Positions 59,264 through 64,000 of a DNA stretch of 64,000 nucleotides are shown here, in pieces. Positions within the stretch are counted from its first letter, which is position 1, and each line of letters begins with the position of its first letter. The position numbers were made by a program, and so were the translations under genes. Source of the DNA: Ornithinibacillus contaminans (GTDB lineage Bacteria; Bacillota; Bacilli; Bacillales; Amphibacillaceae); assembly GCF_001038425.2 (NCBI RefSeq), contig NZ_LDPV02000053.1:124001-188000 (forward strand). Direction: 5' to 3'. The notes under the pieces are model-generated. The model was not told where the DNA came from, searched no databases, and worked only from the letters and a program-made list of their open reading frames with translations.

Positions 59264-60523
59264 ATGCAATCTTTCGTAGATTTTATTCAAGGTTTTTTAG
59301 GATTAGGTGCAACCGTAATCCTTCCTGTAGCAATCTTTTTATTAGGTTTATTCTTTGGCCAAAAGCCTGGTAAAGCATTCCGATCTGGTTTAACTATCGG
59401 GGTAGCATTTGTTGGTATTTTCTTAGTTATCGATTTGCTAACACTTAACTTAGGACCAGCAGCACAGGGCATGGTTGATCGATTAGGGGTAGAGTTGAAT
59501 GTTATAGATGTCGGTTGGCCAGCAACGTCTTCCATTGCTTGGGCATCCGTAGTAGCAGCATTTATCATTCCACTAGGGCTAGTAGTGAATGTTGTGATGC
59601 TTGTTACGAAAACAACGAAAGTAATGAATGTTGATATTTGGAATTATTGGCACTACACATTTATGGCGGCAGTTATCTACGCTATTTCTGGTAGTATCAT
59701 TCAAGGTTTAATTGCAGCGGTATTGTTCCAAATCGTTTGTTTGAAAATTGCAGACTGGACAACGCCAATGGTTAGAGATTTCTATGAAATGCCAGGTGTT
59801 TCTGTAGCAACTGGTAGTACTGTATCCTACGCACCATTTATTTTCTTAGTAAAAGGGCTACAAAAGGTTCCTGGTTTAAATAAGCTAAATGCTGATCCGG
59901 ATTCCATCCAAAAGCGTTTTGGTGTATTTGGAGATTCAATGGTAATTGGTTTAATTTTAGGGGCAGCAATTGGAGCACTTGCAGGATATGGTGTTGGTGA
60001 AATCATCAATATCGGTATGTCAATGGCTGCGGTAATGATCTTAATGCCACGTATGGTTAAGATTCTAATGGAAGGTTTAATGCCTGTATCAGAATCTGCA
60101 CGTAATTGGTTGAATAAGAAGTTTGGTGATAGTGATATCACGATTGGTTTGGATGCAGCGGTACTTTTAGGACATCCATCGGTTATTGCTACGGCACTAA
60201 TTTTAACACCGATTACTGTATTAATCGCAGTAATTTTACCAGGTAATAATGTCTTACCGTTTGGTGACTTAGCAACGATTCCATTCGTAATCGCGTTTAT
60301 TGTCGGTGCTGCTAAAGGTAACATTGTTCACTCAGTTCTTGTAGGGGCAATTATGATAGCGTTGTCACTGTACATGGCTACTGATATTGCACCAGTATTC
60401 ACGGAAATGGCAACAACTGCGAAAATTAACCTTCCAGAGGGTTCTGCAATGGTATCAAGTATTGACCAAGGTGGTAACTTAATCAACTGGGTAATCTGGA
60501 GAATCTTTGATTTGTTTAACTAA
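59264..60523 (+). CDS. gatC: PTS galactitol-type EIIC permease
   Basis: This 419-residue permease has about ten membrane segments. Family blocks are the opening FVDFIQGFLGLGATVILPV, GMVDRLGVELNVIDVGWPAT and later LDAAVLLGHPSVIATALIL. It transports a hexitol or pentitol. The linked dehydrogenases and DeoC, rather than tagatose-phosphate enzymes, argue against galactitol itself as the only substrate (inference). It is followed by a large hairpin. Confidence 0.94.
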   Translation: MQSFVDFIQGFLGLGATVILPVAIFLLGLFFGQKPGKAFRSGLTIGVAFVGIFLVIDLLTLNLGPAAQGMVDRLGVELNVIDVGWPATSSIAWASVVAAFIIPLGLVVNVVMLVTKTTKVMNVDIWNYWHYTFMAAVIYAISGSIIQGLIAAVLFQIVCLKIADWTTPMVRDFYEMPGVSVATGSTVSYAPFIFLVKGLQKVPGLNKLNADPDSIQKRFGVFGDSMVIGLILGAAIGALAGYGVGEIINIGMSMAAVMILMPRMVKILMEGLMPVSESARNWLNKKFGDSDITIGLDAAVLLGHPSVIATALILTPITVLIAVILPGNNVLPFGDLATIPFVIAFIVGAAKGNIVHSVLVGAIMIALSLYMATDIAPVFTEMATTAKINLPEGSAMVSSIDQGGNLINWVIWRIFDLFN

Positions 60524-60542
60524 GTAGTATTTCTTAGGGGAA

Positions 60543-60620
60543 TTGAAGTTGGGACGGAATTAAACTATCAAATTCAAGTTTGAATTTACTAGTATTAACA
60601 CGCTTTTGTCTCAACTTCAA
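60543..60620 (+). promoter_or_regulatory. Large two-level stem-loop between gatC and the dehydrogenase
   Basis: TTGAAGTTGGGAC (60543-60555) pairs with GTCTCAACTTCAA (60608-60620) with one mismatch. Inside, AAATTCAA-GT-TTGAATTT (60570-60587) forms a second perfect inverted repeat. There is no T-run, so mRNA processing or stability, or a regulator site at the inner palindrome, is more likely than termination. Confidence 0.65.
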
Positions 60621-60653
60621 TCTTGACCTGATGACCATGAGGAGGATACAGCG

Positions 60654-61685
60654 ATGAAATCATTAGTTAAGACGGAATTAGGATTTGGTAATCTTTTTGT
60701 TCAAGATAAACCTGAGCCATCAGTGGGTAAGGGTCAGGTGAAGATTGAAGTTAAATATGCCGGTATTTGTGGTTCGGATATTCATACGTATGAAGGCCAC
60801 TATAAAGTTGCGGCGCCAGTAACATTAGGACATGAATTCGCGGGAGAAGTAGTAGAGGTTGGTGAGGATGTAACCGAGTTTACAATTGGGGATCGTGTTA
60901 CATCAGAGACAACGTTCTATATTTGCGGCGAATGTGAATATTGTAAGACACAGGATTACAACCTTTGTAACCATCGAAAAGGATTAGGTACCCAGCAGGA
61001 TGGTGGTTTTGCCAAGTACTTAATCGCTAGAAAAGAGAGTGTCCATCATCTTCCAGAGCATGTGGACTATCAATCAGCAGCGATGACAGAACCGCTAGCA
61101 TGTACCCATCATGCGGTAGCTAAAACGGATATTTATGAAGGGGATATCGTGGTAGTCATTGGACCCGGCCCGATTGGATTACTTGCGGCACAGGTTGCGA
61201 AAAGCCGCGGAGCAACTGTTATTATCACAGGTTTAACGAATGATAAAGTACGATTAGACAAAGCAAAAGAGGTTGGGATTGACTATACCGTCAATACACA
61301 GGAAGCGGATTTGAAGGAATTCGTGAATGAATTAACGAATGGGTATGGTGCAGATGTCGTATTTGAATGCTCAGGTGCGGTGCCAGCTGCAAAGCAGGGA
61401 TTAGATGTGCTACGTAAAAAAGGACAATACGCACAGGTGGGTCTATTTGCACAGCCAGAGGTTTCCTTTGATCTTGAAAAAATCATTCAAAAGGAAATCC
61501 GTGTGGTTGGTAGTAGAAGTCAAAAGCCTGCAGACTGGGAACCATCACTTGCATTGATGAATACAGGTAAGGTTAATGCCAAGGCACTTGTAACGCATAT
61601 TTTTGATATTACCCAATGGGATGAAGCCTACCAAGTAATTAAGAGCGGTGAGGCAATTAAGGTCTTATTAACACCAATTGATTAA
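60654..61685 (+). CDS. Zinc-dependent polyol dehydrogenase
   Basis: This 343-residue medium-chain dehydrogenase has catalytic zinc ligands Cys39 in GICGSD and His60-Glu61 in LGHEFAG, a structural zinc loop ICGECEYCKTQDYNLC, and NAD motif IGPGPIGLLAA. It resembles sorbitol/threitol/L-iditol dehydrogenases and GatD. It follows gatC, so it probably oxidises the imported polyol phosphate. It is distinct from the second dehydrogenase at 62672. GAGGAGGATACAGCG precedes the ATG. Confidence 0.93.
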   Translation: MKSLVKTELGFGNLFVQDKPEPSVGKGQVKIEVKYAGICGSDIHTYEGHYKVAAPVTLGHEFAGEVVEVGEDVTEFTIGDRVTSETTFYICGECEYCKTQDYNLCNHRKGLGTQQDGGFAKYLIARKESVHHLPEHVDYQSAAMTEPLACTHHAVAKTDIYEGDIVVVIGPGPIGLLAAQVAKSRGATVIITGLTNDKVRLDKAKEVGIDYTVNTQEADLKEFVNELTNGYGADVVFECSGAVPAAKQGLDVLRKKGQYAQVGLFAQPEVSFDLEKIIQKEIRVVGSRSQKPADWEPSLALMNTGKVNAKALVTHIFDITQWDEAYQVIKSGEAIKVLLTPID

Positions 61686-61715
61686 TAGTCTTCTAGTCTT
61701 ATAGGAGGGATAAAG

Positions 61716-62387
61716 GTGGATAAACAACAATTGATTTCGATGATTGATTATACCTTATTAAGTCCGACGGCAACGAAAACGGATATTAAGGAATTTTGCG
61801 AAGAGACGATTGCAAATGGGTTTCAGACGGTTTTTGTGAACCCGTACTATGTTTCCTATGCACATAGTTTACTAGCAGAGCATCAAATAAAGGTTGGTGT
61901 CCCAATAGGTTTCTCGCTTGGTGGTGCAACAACCTTTGTGAAGGTAGAAGAGACGAAAGAAGCGATTCGAAATGGCGCAACTGAAATTGATATGCTCATT
62001 AATCTAGGGGCTCTGAAGTCTGGTGAGTATGCTGTTGTTAAAGAAGACATTGCGGAAGTCGTAAAGGCGGCTAATGGCTTAACAACTAAGGTCATCATCG
62101 AAACTGCCTTGTTAACAGACGAAGAAAAAATAGCCGCAACGGAGTTAATTATCGAAGCTGGTGCAGATTTTGTGAAAACAGCGACTGGTTTTAATGGCGG
62201 TGGTGCAACGATTGCTGATGTTAAGCTACTTCGTTCGGTTGCTGGTGCTGAAATTGGTGTTAAAGCAGCTGGCGGCATAAAGACCTATCAGGATGCTGTT
62301 AACATTGTGGCAGCTGGTGCAAACCGTATCGGAGCAAGTGGCGCGGTTGCAATTATCAATGGTGATGTATCCACTTCTTCTTATTAA
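61716..62387 (+). CDS. deoC: DeoC-family deoxyribose-phosphate aldolase
   Basis: This 223-residue class I aldolase keeps the DeoC triad: Asp92 in TEIDMLINLG, Schiff-base Lys154 in FVKTATGF and Lys183 in GVKAAGG. Substitutions near the substrate site (FVNPYYV, PIGFSLGGATT) differ from textbook DeoC (CVNP, GFPLGA), so the substrate could be another deoxy-sugar phosphate. The start is GTG 61716 behind ATAGGAGGG. No deoxynucleoside genes (deoA, deoB, pdp, nupC) are nearby; the context is polyol uptake. Confidence 0.93.
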   Translation: MDKQQLISMIDYTLLSPTATKTDIKEFCEETIANGFQTVFVNPYYVSYAHSLLAEHQIKVGVPIGFSLGGATTFVKVEETKEAIRNGATEIDMLINLGALKSGEYAVVKEDIAEVVKAANGLTTKVIIETALLTDEEKIAATELIIEAGADFVKTATGFNGGGATIADVKLLRSVAGAEIGVKAAGGIKTYQDAVNIVAAGANRIGASGAVAIINGDVSTSSY

Positions 62388-62449
62388 GTGTTACTAGAGT
62401 AGAAGAATATTGCAGCTTAAGCGTTACTAGAGTAGAAGAATATTGCAGC
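62384..62449 (+). repeat. 33-bp tandem duplication at the deoC stop codon
   Basis: Two adjacent 33-base units (62384-62416 and 62417-62449) differ by one base (TTAAGTGTTACTAG versus TTAAGCGTTACTAG). Each ends AATATTGCAGC. The first contains the deoC stop codon. Confidence 0.92.
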
Positions 62450-62486
62450 ATCGAATTTATCCTATGAGGGATTGAGGGTGACAGGA

Positions 62487-62645
62487 ATGATGGATTCATT
62501 TTTAGATTTTATGCTTGGGCCATTTCGAGTAATTAGTGCATTTTACTTTGACCATCAATTGATCTTTAACACGATTATTATTGGTCTGGCAGTCTATAAG
62601 CTTTATACAAGCACTAAAAATCGGGAAAATAAATCAGCTAGTTAA
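62487..62645 (+). CDS. Small membrane protein, 52 residues
   Basis: This 53-codon frame begins ATGATGGATTC, preceded by GAGGGTGACAGGA. The peptide has a short N-terminal part (MMDSFLDFMLGPFRVISAFY), one hydrophobic helix (LIFNTIIIGLAVYKLY) and a charged tail. It fits exactly between deoC and the second dehydrogenase, 26 bases before the latter, in the operon direction. I do not recognise it. It may be a small accessory protein of the PTS or dehydrogenase. Confidence 0.65.
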   Translation: MMDSFLDFMLGPFRVISAFYFDHQLIFNTIIIGLAVYKLYTSTKNRENKSAS

Positions 62646-62671
62646 TAGACATAGATGGAAGGGTGATCGTT

Positions 62672-63724
62672 TTGCAAGCACTTAATTTATACGGAATTCA
62701 GGATCTACGTTATGAAGAGACGACCCCAAAGCCTGCGGTTGAGAACGAATTTGATGTCCTTATCAAGGTGAAATCGGTTGGTATCTGTGGTTCTGACACA
62801 TCTCGGTATAAAAAGCTTGGACCATATGTTGAAGGGATGACATTTGGGCATGAATTTTCTGGTGAGGTAGTTGAAGTTGGCACAAACGTAACCAAGGTAA
62901 AAGTAGGAGATCGTGTGGCTGGATGTCCTGCTTTTGTTTGTGGAGAATGTGAGAGCTGCCAAAAGGGTGAGCCTGCTCGATGTGAAAAGCTGTCTGTTAT
63001 AGGCGCTTATCGTCCTGGAGCATATGCCGAATATACCGTTCTTCCGGAAACCCATGTGATTCCATTACCGGATAATGTAGATTATGATACGGCAGCATTG
63101 GTTGAGCCTTCAGCTGTGGTGGCGCATGGTTTTTACCGTACAAGTATACAGCCCGGAGCTGAGGTTGCGATTATGGGGGTAGGTAGCATTGGCTTACTTG
63201 CCGTTCAATGGGCGAAAATTTTCGGGGCGAAACGAGTGTATGCAATTGATATTGATGATAAAAAGCTGGCGATTGCCAAAGAGCTTGGTGCAGATGTCGT
63301 TATTAATTCCTTAAAGCGACCAGCACATGAGCAATTATTAGACTATACCAATGGTAAGGGTGTAGATCTTGCGGTGGAGTCAGCTGGATCGCCAATCACA
63401 TCGGCACAAGTATTTGCCTTGCCGCGTAAAGGTGGCGAAATTGTATTTATGGGTATCCCGTATGCGGATATTACGATTGAACGCTTTTATTTTGAAAAGA
63501 TTGTTCGAAATGAACTAAAAGTTTATGGTTCATGGAATGCCATTTCTTCTCCATTTCCGGGGAAAGAGTGGAGTTCGACAGTTCATTATATGAGCACAGG
63601 GCAAATTAAGTCAGAACCAATGATTTCGCACCGACTTTCCTTAAGTGAGGGTCCGGATGTGTTTCAAAAAATAACGAATCGTGAAATGGATTCGGTGAAA
63701 GTTGTCTTTCATCCTGGGGAGTAA
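62672..63724 (+). CDS. Zinc-dependent dehydrogenase, galactitol-1-phosphate dehydrogenase-like
   Basis: This 350-residue medium-chain dehydrogenase has Cys39 in GICGSDTSRY, His60-Glu61 in FGHEFSG, a structural zinc loop VCGECESCQKGEPARC and cofactor motif IMGVGSIGLLA. The family-like start MQALNLYGI is the TTG at 62672, correctly spaced from GGAAGGG; a GTG at 62663 overlaps the ribosome binding site. It is close to GatD-type polyol-phosphate dehydrogenases. Together with the 60654 enzyme it gives two oxidation steps, or two substrates, for this PTS. Confidence 0.92.
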   Translation: MQALNLYGIQDLRYEETTPKPAVENEFDVLIKVKSVGICGSDTSRYKKLGPYVEGMTFGHEFSGEVVEVGTNVTKVKVGDRVAGCPAFVCGECESCQKGEPARCEKLSVIGAYRPGAYAEYTVLPETHVIPLPDNVDYDTAALVEPSAVVAHGFYRTSIQPGAEVAIMGVGSIGLLAVQWAKIFGAKRVYAIDIDDKKLAIAKELGADVVINSLKRPAHEQLLDYTNGKGVDLAVESAGSPITSAQVFALPRKGGEIVFMGIPYADITIERFYFEKIVRNELKVYGSWNAISSPFPGKEWSSTVHYMSTGQIKSEPMISHRLSLSEGPDVFQKITNREMDSVKVVFHPGE

Positions 63725-63855
63725 ATGATGGTGAGTCACTACATTTCATTGCTGTTTTTGTATGAATCATAGCCTACTTGGGAATATAAGAAATATGTAT
63801 AATTTTTTATATGGATTCGTACAATAAACTAGTTAACGAAGAGAGGTAGTGTCTC

Positions 63856-64000
63856 ATGAAACCAATTGAAGTTGGAGAAGTTTTTACTATTAGTGATGAA
63901 AATGATGATGAACAAGATGTTGAGGTGTTAGCTTCCATTACCTTGGAGGGCGCAGAGTACATTGCCGTTGCTTTCGCAGAGGATGTGCAGGAGGATACAG
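63856..64000 (+). CDS. DUF1292 family protein, N-terminal part
   Basis: The gene runs off the window after 48 codons. The opening MKPIEVGEVFTISDENDDEQ and the segment VLASITLEGAEYIAVAF resemble the acidic YrzB-like DUF1292 proteins of Firmicutes. Function unknown. AGAGGTAGTG precedes the ATG. The 130 bases before it, after the dehydrogenase, show no clear terminator. Confidence 0.75.
   Translation, partial: MKPIEVGEVFTISDENDDEQDVEVLASITLEGAEYIAVAFAEDVQEDT

Noticed and set aside
59827-60324. A 165-codon minus-strand ORF opposite gatC
   Set aside because: Antisense shadow of a well-supported permease gene, with no start signal or homology that I recognise.
56334-60523. Standard galactitol utilisation locus
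   Set aside because: GatABC-like proteins are present, but no tagatose-6-phosphate kinase or tagatose-bisphosphate aldolase is found; DeoC and two dehydrogenases stand in their place.
62384-62449. Attachment-site repeats of an integrated element
   Set aside because: The two units are directly adjacent, with no DNA between them, and no integrase is nearby.

Overview
The window reads as the chromosome of a low-GC, endospore-forming Gram-positive of the Bacillaceae, probably an Oceanobacillus/Virgibacillus-type organism (inference). The grounds are CodY, a Spo0E-family phosphatase, AGGAGG-type ribosome binding sites with many TTG/GTG starts, CcpA-type cre sites, TPP and lysine riboswitches, and many PTS operons. 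No rRNA, tRNA, transposase, integrase, phage gene or CRISPR array was seen.

Layout. 0-7 kb: the end of an SDR oxidoreductase, a divergent TetR/DHA2-efflux pair, an acetaldehyde-type dehydrogenase with its DUF779 partner, a VOC protein and an unknown protein. 7-10.7 kb: a TPP riboswitch and thiamine salvage operon (thiW-tenA-thiD-thiM-thiE). 10.8-19.7 kb: RpiR regulator, ChbG deacetylase, lactose/cellobiose-type PTS, GH4 phospho-glycosidase and GH38 mannosidase. 19.8-28.8 kb: a LacI regulon with three matching operators, two TIM-barrel isomerases, two Gfo/Idh/MocA dehydrogenases and an Rbs-type ABC importer. 28.8-32.2 kb: a 20-bp tandem repeat, then a lysine riboswitch ahead of a YfcC transporter and an M20 amidohydrolase. 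32.3-36.3 kb: a 1028-residue GNAT fusion protein preceded by a 22-codon ORF with its own promoter and terminator, and a lipoprotein. 36.6-40.6 kb: a three-gene sugar ABC importer plus a HAD hydrolase. 40.8-42.3 kb: a CheY-like receiver, a CodY homologue outside its usual locus, and Spo0E.

42.4-63.7 kb is polyol catabolism. Two SorC paralogues flank a minus-strand glpD-like/alcohol dehydrogenase pair. The second SorC gene is followed by one long unit: gutM, glucitol-type PTS, a DRL-like (DXR-like, SAF-domain) oxidoreductase, and a complete acetoin-dehydrogenase-type complex (E1alpha, E1beta, E2, E3), ending in a terminator. Next come a PRD regulator and a galactitol-type PTS with two zinc dehydrogenases, a divergent DeoC aldolase and a small membrane protein. 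The window ends in a DUF1292 gene.

The most interesting reading is the 47.5-56.1 kb unit. A DRL-type enzyme running backwards would oxidise 2-C-methylerythritol 4-phosphate to 1-deoxyxylulose 5-phosphate. That product is an acyloin, like acetoin, so the adjacent complex could cleave it to acetyl-CoA and glyceraldehyde 3-phosphate. This would be a catabolic reversal of the start of the MEP isoprenoid route. It is a hypothesis from gene content and chemistry, not shown by the sequence. A family of about 30-nt dispersed intergenic repeats (seven copies) also runs through the first 41 kb.
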